NCBI GenBank assembly: GCA_948474755.1
Contig: CAOLHI010000963.1
Location: forward strand, 406,818-470,817
Direction of reading: 5' to 3'
DNA length: 64,000 bases
Source: Ctenosaura bakeri
Lineage: Eukaryota > Chordata > Lepidosauria > Squamata > Iguanidae
A model generated the notes under the pieces. The model was not told the DNA's origin, ran no database searches, and worked only from the letters and a program-made list of their open reading frames with translations. Position numbers and translations under genes: made by a program. Numbering within the stretch: position 1 is the stretch's first letter; the number at the start of each line of letters is the position of its first letter. Of this stretch, positions 12,490 to 21,809 are shown in pieces.

Positions 12490-13060
12490 TAACCCCAATA
12501 AATTGGTCTAATCCCTTTTTAAAGTCACAGAAACCAGTGGCAATGAATTCTATGGCCCTTTCCACAACGCAACTTTTCACAGAGCTGGGGTGCGGGGATC
12601 GCGAGAGCAGCCTCCAGTGAGAAGCTCTCACATCCCCACTGCTTCAGCTCTGCACAAGCTGTCTGCCTCCAAGAAGGCAGCACAAGAGCCCTGCCTCTTC
12701 CTTCCGCAGCACAGCCTGGGAGTTTCCCAGGCTGCGCTGGGGCAGGAAGCACAACCGCCATAGCTCTGGAGGCTCCACACGCACAGAAAGTGCATGCAGG
12801 GCCCTGGAGCAATGCACGATCGCACACCATTTTCGGCTGAAAGCCAAAAATGAAAAAGTGCACGAGCGGTGCCTGCCCTACCCTGGAGCATCGTGCGATT
12901 GTGAGTGCGTTGTGCAGATCACTCCTCACAAGCATGCGACGCTCTAGGCGCCCTTTCGCATGGCAAATGCCGTGCAAAAAGGGCCTATGTATTAACCATA
13001 TGTAGAGGTACTGGTTTTCTTCCATGCTTTTTGGGAGGAAAAACTGAAGGTATATAAAAA
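12490..13060 (-). mobile_element. CR1/L3-like fragment split by a MITE
   Basis: Sequence resembling 'agccagtggcaatgaattctat...attaacc', an old CR1/L3-type 3' region, flanks the transposon at 12554-12985 on both sides. A similar motif is at 8110-8145. The family assignment is tentative. Confidence 0.4.
12554..12985. mobile_element. Harbinger-like MITE, long type (copy A2)
   Basis: 432 bp, starting GGCCCTTTCCACAAC and ending GTGCAAAAAGGGCC, with a TAT duplication (12551-12553, 12986-12988). The interior matches copy A1 at 2609. The 186-codon frame at 12525-13085 on the minus strand runs through it and is not a gene. Confidence 0.83.
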
Positions 13061-14158
13061 TAATCATTGAAAAAAGCAAAGACAAAATTCTGTAGTTACG
13101 GTGTTTTCTTTTTTAAAAAAATCTGCCTATCAATGAAAAGGAGCCCATAAGCCAAACATGGTAACTTACACTAAACATGGATACATCAGTCTTAAAATCT
13201 GTGAGTTTCCTACCCAGGAACTCAATGAGCCCCATGAATGCTACAAAGAGAGCCAGTGGACCATTCCAAACAGTGTGTCCTGTGACAAGAACATCTACCA
13301 AAATCTGGTAGAGGGAGCTTTTATGAGTGGAACATTTCCACTAGCAGAAGGCAGATCCTGAGTTCTGTTTGAGAATGTTCAGATACCCAGACATGGCTAC
13401 CATATCATAGTAATTCAATTTAACTCACTTAAGAGATAAATGGGGTCTCAATATTAAAACAATGGATTTTTTTAAAAAAGCAGTATAACAGTTTTTCATA
13501 TATTTATCAAGTTTTTAACAGTATTCTTTAATTCTCACATATGATTTTGTTCTGGCCGTACAGTAAAACTCATCTTTTCTGTCCACTCTTATATATCGGG
13601 TACATAAGAATATAACTAACATTCTTTAGCATAATTGAATTTAGCAGCTATTGTGATCTATCCAGCCTACCTTCCCTGTTCTTTTGTTATTAAATCATTG
13701 TGTAGGTGAGAAGAAATAGCACTGGATCAGCACTGTCATTGTAACTTAACATTTTATTTTCCTTCTGTCCTAAGCCTATTCTCAATCAATCTTAGTGGAT
13801 CACTTTAATTTCTAATTATTCTGAAGAACCTTGTGCTTTAGTGGAACAGTTCCCAGGCTGATTCAAAAGCAGTGATTATAACAAATGTACATACTGTATC
13901 TGTACATGCTCTTCACATACATACAACCCAGTAGGAACTTCTGTTTAGGATGATGAATGGTATCCTTTTGGTTCCAAGTGTTATGAGTAGAGCTCAGAAT
14001 AGTTACTTGGCGGATTTCAGCTACTTGAATCAGCCAGCTGGAAATTCTAGGAGCTGTAGTCATACAAGTAACTTTTCCAAGCTCCATCTATAGGAGAAGA
14101 GTCTTTTTCTCTCTCTACTTTCCCTGCACCATGTAGAAATTTTACAGCTCTCTCCTTC
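13061..14158. other. Intron DNA with no gene seen
   Basis: Unique AT-rich sequence. The short frames at 13113-13361 and 13863-14087 have no recognisable motif. I see no repeat and no splice-bounded exon. Confidence 0.45.
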
Positions 14159-14161
14159 TTA

Positions 14162-14624
14162 CAGTGCAATCCTAACCCAAATATAGGTTGACTGGAGTGG
14201 GTTAGGATGAAGTGCAGGGCACTTGTGCTGGCTGTAGTGGTCTTAGGCCAAATGAACTTCCCTTATGCCAGCATAACCCACTTGTGCCAACTGACCTCAG
14301 AAATCAGTCAGCTAAGGAACCAAAAAGGGTATAGAGAAGGGGTGAAGCAGAGAGGAGCTGAATTATGGCACATCCAAATCTCGCTCAGCCCAAAACACAG
14401 CTCCTGGTCCAGCACAAAGCCAGGCAGGGTTAGGGTTGGCCTAAGTTATTTCCAACACAAGGAAACCAATGGGAACTTCTCCAAAATAAAATTCCTGGAT
14501 TGCAATCCATCTACCACAGCAGACCTATCTTGGAAAGACTGAGGTTTGGATATAGCATAGCTTCAAACAGCCTGATGTTGGCTCGGACAGTTCTTGGTCC
14601 ATCTGCTGAGTTAGGATTGCACTG
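14162..14624. mobile_element. MITE with CAGTGCAATCCTAAC ends
   Basis: 463 bp with perfect 15-bp terminal inverted repeats CAGTGCAATCCTAAC / GTTAGGATTGCACTG and TTA on both outer sides (14159-14161, 14625-14627). The ends differ from the GGCC family. The 111-codon frame at 14207-14542 lies wholly inside and is taken as chance. Confidence 0.8.
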
Positions 14625-15488
14625 TTAGATCCTCTTTTCCTTCCAGAATAAAAATCACCCTAAGGAAGAGGCTGCAACAATTGATACTTTCTTCCAATCC
14701 TGAACTATGATGAGCTCTATTCACAACAGCTAGTCTAATGTTCTCACTATTAGAATATACTTTTCATATCAAGGCAATGAGGGAACTCAAAACGAGGGGC
14801 TACAGCAAACCGGACAGGCTGCTACACAGTGGATAAAATAATACTGATGGCATAACCAGAAGAAAGAGTTCCCACATTCTCTTAAAAGCTTCTGGTCTTG
14901 TAATCTGTACTTTGAAACAGCCTTCTTAAAAGGCAAGCCAAAAAGGAAAGAAAAAAAAAACCCACAATGAAATGAAAGCAGTATTCACAGCACCAGTGTT
15001 TGTGGTTGATTGCACTCATTAACTTCAATGGGACACTGTTGAAATCATGTTACAATAAATGGACCATAGAATGCAAACATCTTAAGCTTCAAGCCACTCT
15101 AAAACTAATTGTGAATAAGCCTCATTCAACTCAATGGGATTAACACTTGAACACATGGGTAAAAGACTATATTCCCAATCCATCCCATGATAAGCACATG
15201 GAAGTTAAAAAGGCCACAGAGGAGAAGATAGAACAGAGGTTTACACGGTTATAAGCATTTGACATTTACTGTTGTACATTCAGCTGTTTGAAGCTACATG
15301 AATTTTATTCTGTATGTATGGATATTATTCATTGCTTCTTTCACCTCTGATTTCAGATATCTAGAATTGCTTTAGACTTTTTTAAAAAAAGAAAAATAGC
15401 ACAAGATAGTTGAGTGTAGAAGTGGCTTTCTTTCGAGAAATGAACAGTGCATTTCCTTTTCTCACCTCACAAGCAATCCCACCTCTTT

Positions 15489-15518
15489 CAAGAAAGAAAG
15501 AAAGAAGGAAAGAAAGGA
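15489..15518 (+). repeat. (GAAA)n microsatellite
   Basis: Purine-only run of GAAA/GAAG units in otherwise unremarkable intronic DNA (14630-15780 shows nothing else). Confidence 0.8.
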
Positions 15519-15864
15519 AACCTATCTTTTTTGCAGACTGTCAGATCTGATTGTCATTACCCAGGAACTGGGAAGAAATGAACGAAAACAAATTAAGGAT
15601 TTCTGCTGCCTTCATGTGTGAAAGCACACAAATGACATTCCCCTGCTTCGGACCCTATTGTCCCTCAGGAAGAAAGTCTAACACTTTGAGTTAGGGGTAT
15701 CCTTTGTTTCCATGACCTGAGATACCAGAATACTTGGACAGCAGAGATTCTTCAGCTGCTCTTATGATTCCCATTGAAAGAGTGAGAGAGAGAGAGAGAG
15801 AGATCTGTTTCCAGAGCAACAAGGATCTTCTCTTGTTCGAGTAGAACCTCAAAAGCAGTCAGTC

Positions 15865-15870
<6 letters not shown>

Positions 15871-15957
<87 letters not shown>

Positions 15958-15977
15958 ACATACATACATACATACAT
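15871..15977 (+). repeat. Compound (TA)n(CA)n(CATA)n microsatellite
   Basis: About 23 TA repeats, then CA and CATA units with interruptions. A (GA)n run lies just before it at 15782-15802. The repetitive frame at 15752-15985 is an artefact of the microsatellite. Confidence 0.95.
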
Positions 15978-16090
15978 TCTGGCATGTAGAGCTACCAAAA
16001 AGATATAAGTGGGTTTTGAGAGGAGGGAACTATAAAGGCCTGATCCAAAAATTATACCGCAAGGGGAAGAACCACTGTTACATGGACTTA

Positions 16091-16253
16091 AGCCATTTCC
16101 GCACTAGACTGTTATAGTGCTATTATTCCACATTCAACATCCTATGGAATCCTGGGGTCCCGCTTGGCCCCTCCCAAAACTGCAAACCCCAAGATTCCAT
16201 AGGATGTTGAAAGTGGAATAATAGCACTATAACTGTCTAGTGTGGAAACGAGG
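16091..16253. mobile_element. Palindromic Harbinger-like MITE (copy B3)
   Basis: 163 bp, two inverted arms meeting at 'cccgcttggcccctccc', shortened by a deletion in the left arm relative to B1. The ends are AGCCATTTCCGCACTAG and CCTCGTTTCCACACTAG, flanked by a TTA duplication (16088-16090, 16254-16256). Confidence 0.85.
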
Positions 16254-16259
16254 TTAGAG

Positions 16260-18479
16260 GACAGACCTGGGGCTGAAACATTGATGTATTGAGCAAAGAC
16301 AGAGAATGTGTGAAAGGGTTTAGGAGAGGACATAGTTGTGTTTCATGTAGTGTGTGGGGGGGGAAGTCCACTGTATCGGCAGAAACTTCTATGTTTAAAG
16401 CAATTTTCTTCATCTTCATCCTCCCATGACAGCTCAGCCACAAAATACATAATCTTTCAATCGGTCTAAATGTTCAGAATTCAATATTAGCTAATCATTA
16501 AGGGAAAAGAAAAATAGATGATAGAGGGGAATCATGTTGGCCAAGGAGGAAACCCAAAAGACAGTCAGGCTATGAAAGTCAGGAGTCAAACATGTTTCAT
16601 GTCTGTGTGAAAGTGGACACTCCCCTCTTGCATTTCTCTTAGTTACAGACCTCCGTGGGAGATTCTTCCTCCTGCCCCCAAAACCCAGCTCGGTTGCTGC
16701 CTCTGCTGTGTTTAATGAAGACCCTGAGTAAACAATTCTTCACAAAGAGTCCCTGACTATCCCTCTCCTATGGCCAATCGTATATATTTTAAAAAACAGA
16801 AACCTCCATCCTCTTGGATTCTGGTCTTTGCTTCCAGCTGATTGTCATTAGACCTTCTCCTGCTAATACAACCCAGCATTACAGTCCTGTCAATATTTTT
16901 TTCTTTTAATTTCATGTTAGCCAGAGAAAATTGTACTCTTACCAGAACAAACTGTTATTGCAATTACCCACAATCATCCCCGGTGCTTTGCTTATTGCTG
17001 CTTCTCCTTTGAGAAAGAGCTTGAGTCATTGCAAGACAGAGAAAGAGGGAGAAAAAGATCTTGTATTTCAACACTAAAAGAGTCTGAGCTTCCAGAGGGA
17101 GAACAGGAGGAGAAGGATCTCTGAGTGGGCAAAATTATTCTTATTCTTATTTCTCCCACTTATAAACAGAAAGCAGTGATTGCAAACACAAGCTTGCACC
17201 TTCCTCCCTCCTGCTTCTAACACTTTGCAGTGCTTCGTAAGAAGATTAGGCTTCTCAGTATGTAGCGAAAATTGCTTTCTCTTGGGGGTGGGCAAGGAGG
17301 TGGGAATGGCGACTTAATTATTACTCTGCTTCCTCGGTCACCATGGTGACCTCATAAAACAGCCTATCTCCTTTCTCCTTTAGGAGACTTACCCCCTCCT
17401 CCCTCCATCTGGACCAAGTGCTAAATCAAATCTTGCAGAAGCTTAAACTGAGGTCTATTAAATCACTTGCCCAGGTGAGTTATGTTATGTGGTATCCAAC
17501 AAAGAGATTTAGCCAGTCATGCAATATTCTCAGTGCTTTTCTTTCTGGTTCTGGTCCGGATATTTTTTTCAAAAAGAGGGATGAGGGCATCTTGATTTTG
17601 GCTCATGTATTTTTTTTAAAAAAAGAATATGTTTATTATACACCTGTGGCACATGAGAAGGGTAGGTGGAATGATGTTGGAGGGGTTGTTGAGGGATGGG
17701 CTAGTCCAAGCACACTGTCCAAGTTAAACATTTGGTACTTTGCACTGGGCATCAGAGTGAAAATAGTGAAGAAGCAAGGCTGCCCCCCCAAAAGAACTGT
17801 TCTCAAAAACAGGCCGGACTAATATTACTGGTAGGTACCTTCTGACATAAGTTAAAGAAGCAGCTTTCTAATGGCAACCCGGGAGCCTAAGAATCACCTG
17901 CTCTGAGTTAGCCACTAGTTTAAAAAAACACCCAAAGGGAAATGGTGCAGGGAAGGGGAATAGCCTGATCCAGATGCCCTATGAAATTAGAAGTCATAGC
18001 CTGAAATGTGACCCCCCTACCCAGACTCCCTGACCTGCCTGAATCAAGTCCTCTTCTCTCTGCTTCAGTTGTTCATGTGTTCAGAGGGAAGCATCCAAAC
18101 AGCCTACTTGTAGGGTTGTTGTGAGGATGCACCAATATGAGGCTTGTGGAAGACCTTTGCCCAGCAAAAGGGATCATTAAAACAGTGGATCAAAGCCTTG
18201 GTGCTGAAGTCCTGGCTGCTTGCTCTTCCTTCCTATCTTCCGATTCCTTCTCCTTTTCTTCCTCTTCACTCAGCATGGAGGAAGCTTTCTCTGTTTCCCA
18301 AGCCCAGGATGGACGAGGGAGGCTCTCTCTCTCGCTCTCGCTCTCTTTCTAATGTAATCCTATTTACAGCTAAGCCACTGCATCATTTTCAGGACTTACT
18401 GCAGAGAATATGTTCCTAATTTCCTTCTGCCTCCTTCGCCTTCTCTGACAGGCGAATGCTGCCAGATTGGCAGATGCTC
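16260..18479 (-). other. PHACTR3: Repeat-poor proximal intron 1 of PHACTR3
   Basis: About 2.2 kb next to exon 1 with no transposon I can recognise, unlike the rest of the window. It holds a 16-bp RFX-type palindrome at 17336-17351 and a (CT)n run near 18323-18350. Absence of repeats beside a promoter often marks regulatory DNA. That is an inference, and no enhancer is identified. Confidence 0.4.
17336..17351. promoter_or_regulatory. RFX X-box-like palindrome
   Basis: GGTCACCATGGTGACC is a perfect 16-bp palindrome close to the RFX consensus GTTRCCATGGYAAC. It lies 1.3 kb inside intron 1 of PHACTR3. Binding is predicted only from the motif. Confidence 0.5.
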
Positions 18480-18492
18480 GCAACACAGAGAC

Positions 18493-18525
18493 ACGCGCAC
18501 ACGCGCGCGCACACACACACACACC
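18493..18525 (+). repeat. Alternating (CG/CA)n purine-pyrimidine tract
   Basis: About 33 bp of strictly alternating pyrimidine-purine DNA made of CG and CA steps, about 115 bp inside intron 1 from the PHACTR3 exon 1 donor. Such tracts can adopt Z-DNA. Confidence 0.8.
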
Positions 18526-18640
18526 CATTCCCAATCTGCCGCTTTCCTCCCCCGGCTCCCCTTCTCCTGCCACCCCCCACCCCCCACCCAGCTCCCCGGA
18601 CCCACCCCCTCCTGGGTGAAAAGGGCGCTCGGGGGGTTAC

Positions 18641-18758
18641 CTGGCTCTCGGGGCTCTTCCTGGCCCGGGGTGCCGGCGGCGTCACCGAGGATGCTGGGGT
18701 CGCTCTGGGACCGGCCTCGGGGGAGAAAACAGCCAGTCCCTTCTTCCGAGGCAGCCAT
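18641..18758 (-). CDS. PHACTR3: PHACTR3 first coding exon (partial gene)
   Basis: The minus strand encodes 39 codons plus one base, starting MAASEEGTGC, with RGRSQSDPSI at residues 14-23. It is followed directly by a splice donor CCAG|GTAACC (GT at 18640-18639). The start and the RGRSQSDPS motif match the N-terminus of the long isoform of PHACTR3 (scapinin). Known of the family: a nuclear-scaffold and cytoplasmic regulator that binds protein phosphatase 1 at its C-terminus and G-actin through RPEL motifs. Those domains are in later exons to the left, outside this window. The exon length of 118 nt, ending in phase 1, agrees with my recollection of the human exon. ATG at 18758 was chosen because the match starts there. 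An in-frame ATG at 18890 would add 44 proline-rich residues with no known counterpart. The start context has G at +4 but a poor -3 base. Confidence 0.85.
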
Positions 18759-18820
18759 GAGGGGGTGGGGGGGAGAGGAGGGAGTCGGGGGCGGGAGGGG
18801 GTGGGGACGGGGAGGCGAAG
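18759..18820 (+). promoter_or_regulatory. G-run cluster, possible G-quadruplex, next to the start codon
   Basis: The plus strand has at least seven runs of three to seven G with short loops immediately upstream of the PHACTR3 ATG. This is the template strand of the gene, so the leader RNA is C-rich here. Structure formation is inferred from pattern only. Confidence 0.5.
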
Positions 18821-18983
18821 GGAGCTCAGAGGCCGCGGGAAGGAGACGAGGCGCGCATGGAAGGGGAGGCGCGAGGCGGCCCAAGGTCACGACGGGTTGG
18901 GCTCGGCTCGGCGGCGAGGCCGGCGGGGCTGCTTCCTCAGCCGGGGAGAGCCAGCAGGGGCCACATTTTGGCCAAGCTGCCGG

Positions 18984-19026
18984 TGCTGCTGCTGCTGCTT
19001 CGCCGCCCCCGCCGCCGCCGCCGCCT
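18984..19026 (-). repeat. (CTG)5 and (CCG)n triplet runs in the 5' leader
   Basis: Five CTG units (18985-18999) followed by CGC/CCG units (19001-19026) on the plus strand, so CAG and CGG runs in the sense of PHACTR3. They lie in the probable 5' UTR or promoter and are short. Confidence 0.7.
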
Positions 19027-19296
19027 CAGGCGAACGCCCTGCAAGGCAGTCCCCTTGCAGCATCCAGCAGACCGTCGGGGAGGTGGGTTTGGCGGGGAGG
19101 GCTCGCCCGGCGCCCGGCTGGGCTCCTAGAGCTTCGCCCGCGGGAGAACTTTCTTCCTGGGCATCTCGGCGAGGCTGGGCTCGGCGTCCTCCGCCTCCCG
19201 GGGCTGAGGGGAGCGAGAGAGAGAGAGAGGAGCAGGTGAGGTCCAGGCAGGAGGGAAAGGCAGGCGGGAGCGAGCGACGCGCCCAGGCAGAGAGGC

Positions 19297-19327
19297 TTGA
19301 CGGACGGACGGACGGGCGGACGGACTT
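19297..19327 (+). repeat. (GGAC)n tetranucleotide run
   Basis: Seven near-identical GGAC units with one G substitution, within the CpG island. A similar GGAC motif appears in the GC-rich transposon at 35211. Confidence 0.75.
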
Positions 19328-19504
19328 GACTGACACTCTCTCTTTCTCTCTCCCTCTCAATGCCCCCCCCCGCCGCGCGCTCGCTGCCCACAAGAAAAAA
19401 GGCGGGCGGAAAAGAAAAAAAAAGAATTGGGAGGACTCTTCCCGCCCGGAATGGCTCTATCCTGCCGCTTTCCTTAGTGCATCTGTGAAGAAACAGTGGG
19501 ATTC

Positions 19505-19521
19505 TCCCATCATGCCCTGCG
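19505..19521 (+). promoter_or_regulatory. ZNF143/Staf-type site
   Basis: TCCCATCATGCCCTGCG fits the core consensus YCCCRBMATGCMYYGCR. ZNF143 sites typically lie within about 100 bp of the start of CpG-island promoters, so this is a pointer to the start region. Confidence 0.6.
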
Positions 19522-19531
19522 AGAGTAGGTG

Positions 19532-19539
19532 TGACATCA
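19532..19539 (+). promoter_or_regulatory. CRE/ATF-like site
   Basis: TGACATCA, one substitution from the palindromic CRE TGACGTCA, 10 bp after the ZNF143-type site. The change removes the central CpG, which could be decay of a CRE or a natural ATF variant. Confidence 0.45.
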
Positions 19540-19968
19540 CGGCGGAGGGGGGAAAGCGAGAGAGACTGAAGGAAGCGGGGTGGGCGGGAGGCGGGGTGGG
19601 CGGGAGGCAGGGAGGGGGAGGCTTACCTGCACTGCACAAAGCCCAGGCTGGGTGGGAAGGAAGCCGCAGGTGGGTCTCCCTGGGGGAGGCCTTCCCTCTC
19701 CTTTCCTCTTCTTCCCCCCACCTCTCTGGCAGAGGCAGGTTCCCCTGGGCGGGGAGAAGACGCCAGGCGCCCCTCGCGGTTCGGACTGCATGGCGGGCAG
19801 CCTTGTCTTCCCGCCCGCAGTGGCCCAGTGGCTCCTAGTCCCCCAGCCGTGAGCGAGAAGGCGAGGCGGGCTCTAGGAGTTCACAGATTGGCACTCTTTT
19901 GGGGGGGGGGGGGGGTATTGGGGGGAGATCTCTAGCACCCACCTCTTCCTCCGCCGACAGAAGACTAC

Positions 19969-20148
19969 GGCCATTTCCGCACTAGCCTGTTATAGCGCGA
20001 CGATTCCACTTTCAACGTCCTCTGGAATCCTGGGGTTTGCAGTTTCGGGAGGGGCCGGCTGGCCCCTTCCGAAACTGCAAACCCCAGGATTCCAGAGGAC
20101 GTTGAAAGTGGAATCATCGCGCTATAACAGGCTAGTGCGGAAATGGCC
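19969..20148. mobile_element. Palindromic Harbinger-like MITE (copy B4), CpG-rich
   Basis: 180 bp, the best-preserved copy. The arms differ at only a few positions, and both ends read GGCCATTTCCGCACTAG. TAC is duplicated (19966-19968, 20149-20151). It carries CpG at sites where other copies have TG or CA, such as AACGTCC against AACATCC. It lies at the edge of the CpG island. Confidence 0.9.
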
Positions 20149-20401
20149 TACGGAAAGGGTGCGGGGTTGTCCCAAGACATTATGAGGCCCGAGGCAGAGC
20201 AGCAAATGAGGCCCAATCCAGTCGAAGTACATAAGCGACCCGAAGCCAGCAGATGTATTTTAGCACATGGGGCAGAATAATTCGATAGTTAACTAACAAT
20301 TTGCTGTACATCCAAAATCTGGTGTCGGAAATGTCATTTTGCTCTGTCTACAGGCTGACTGGTCCAGGGCGAAATTTTACCTCGCTGTACCTAAAGGTGA
20401 G

Positions 20402-20624
20402 GCCAGAGTGGCGTAATGGTTTGAGCATGGGATTATAAAATCTAGAGAGCAGGGTTCAAATCCCTGCTCATCCATGGAAATCCACCGTGTAACCTTGGCC
20501 AACTCACACTCTCTCAGCCTCAAAGCAAACCCTGGGCAAACCCTCTCTGAACAAATCTTGCCAAGTTCACCTTAGGGTTGCTATAAATTGGAAATAATGG
20601 CATACTACAACAGCAACAAGAAGA
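20402..20624 (+). mobile_element. tRNA-derived SINE
   Basis: Starts 'gccagagtggcgtaatggtt' (A box) and has a B box in 'agggttcaaatccctgc'. Next come 'ctcacactctctcagcctca' and the tail 'agggttgctataaattgg...acaacagcaacaag'. Nearly full length, 5' to 3' on plus. Confidence 0.85.
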
Positions 20625-21576
20625 AGTGCCTAAAGATGGGCTAGGTCAAAACATGTTGGAAAACTTGTCCTCTTTCAAACGTGTACTTCCAACTCCATTC
20701 TTTCCTTTTCTTAAACACACAGGACTATTAGCAATGCTGCTAAAAGGCTAAGCTCCTTAGGATGGCTAGAGTTGGAAGCTAGTCCCCTGCTCTCCCTATG
20801 CCTTTGCTAACCTGGCATCTAATATTAGCATTGGATTACAACTCCTATCCTCCTCAAGCAGAATTTAATATACATTTTGGACTTCATTTTCCAGGATTCC
20901 TCAGCTGAATAATGTCATCCAAACAATTGAGGAAGCAATCTGTGGGCTATAGTCACTGCTTCCGGTAGCCCAGAGAAAATCTCTTCTCATGTGCAAAACT
21001 AGCATCTCAGGAAGATGAATACCAGCTTTCTCCTTGATACACAATTACACATGAAATTGAATGTATGGATTTTTAGAAAAACCCTTAGAACAATGATTGT
21101 CAGTATTAAGCAAATATCTTTTTATTTCAACAAATGTTTGATTACATTCTTCAATATCCAGCTTGACAATTCATTGTTGTGTAATTTCAGGTTGATTTAG
21201 ACTTACGGTGATCCTATCAAACAGTTTTCTTGAGATGATTTATTCAGGAGTTTGCCATTGCCTTACTCTGCACATTGGAAGGTCCATTGGCAAACACCCA
21301 GAAGACATCCTACCAGTCAGATCAGATAATATTTGTCTAAAGAGACCCCTGCAGCTAAACTGCGAAGAACAAGATGAGACATGCCATTGGGTTAACTATA
21401 TGACCACAAGCTTATATTATTCAGTATCACAGGATATACAAGTACCATGACACTGTGGGGAGTATTACTAATGGGCTGCTTAGCAGCTGCCTTACCTTGC
21501 ATAAGCATAAGCCGTACCAAAAGCTACGCCCTCTTAATTGGTTTTACCCTTCAGGTGTTGATAGAGAGTTCTTAAG
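20625..21576. other. No gene seen; weak SINE tail fragment
   Basis: Mostly unique sequence. Around 21180-21265 a minus-strand SINE-tail-like piece is possible ('ttacggtgatcctatcaaac...tttgccattgcc'). No exon was recognised. Confidence 0.4.
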
Positions 21577-21658
21577 GGCCTAAACTGCAAACCCCAGGAT
21601 TCCATAGGATGTTGAAAGTGGAATAATCGCACTATAACAGTGTAGTGTGGAAATGGCC
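21577..21658. mobile_element. Half of a palindromic MITE (B type)
   Basis: Matches only the right arm of copies such as B1: 'ctgcaaaccccaggattcc', 'gttgaaagtggaata', then '...gtgtggaaatggcc'. The left arm is missing, so the copy is truncated or deleted. Confidence 0.8.
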
Positions 21659-21809
21659 TGAGTCAAGCAAATTGTTCTCAAGGGGTTTCTGTACCTACAG
21701 AGGGCCCACAGTCCTGGGTGTCAAGTCTCAAGAATTTCCAGTCATTGTAAAAGTGCCTTAATATGTTTACCAATGTCCTTATCTGTCTTAAGTATTAACT
21801 TCCTGCATG

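Larger units (their letters stand above)
1..18640 (-). other. PHACTR3: PHACTR3 intron 1 (5' portion)
   Basis: Everything left of the exon 1 donor is read as intron 1. I looked for the second exon, which should encode a basic KWRKKK-type segment after an RPEYLVSG-like stretch, on the minus strand and did not find it. The intron must therefore continue beyond position 1. It is rich in L2, SINE and MITE copies. Confidence 0.65.
18480..19880 (-). promoter_or_regulatory. PHACTR3: CpG island, PHACTR3 promoter and 5' leader
   Basis: A GC- and CpG-rich block in AT-rich surroundings, containing the first coding exon near its downstream end. It holds GC boxes in a duplicated 'ggggtgggcgggag' unit (19577-19606), a ZNF143-type site and a CRE-like site, (CTG)n/(CCG)n runs and a GGAC tandem run. 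No TATA box is evident, as usual for a CpG-island promoter. Transcription runs right to left. The exact start is unknown but probably lies between about 18900 and 19550. Frames of up to 460 codons across it come from the scarcity of stops in GC-rich DNA. Confidence 0.8.

Noticed and set aside
12525..13085. 186-codon minus-strand open frame
   Set aside because: It spans a 432-bp DNA transposon and its flanks; the text changes character at the transposon borders.
1..18640. Second PHACTR3 exon within the window
   Set aside because: I searched the minus strand for text like RPEYLVSG or KWRKKK and found none; the intron must extend beyond the left edge.
18641..18890. ATG at 18890 as the PHACTR3 start
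   Set aside because: It is in frame, but the added 44 residues are Pro/Ser-rich without any match I know, while the family's conserved N-terminus begins exactly at 18758.
18456..19838. 460-codon plus-strand open frame over the CpG island
   Set aside because: It results from low stop frequency in GC-rich DNA. The protein text is Arg/Gly/Pro low complexity with no domain, and it runs antisense to the PHACTR3 exon.
20402..20480. tRNA gene
   Set aside because: A- and B-box-like sequences are present, but no cloverleaf with matched acceptor ends; it is the head of a SINE repeated at several other sites.
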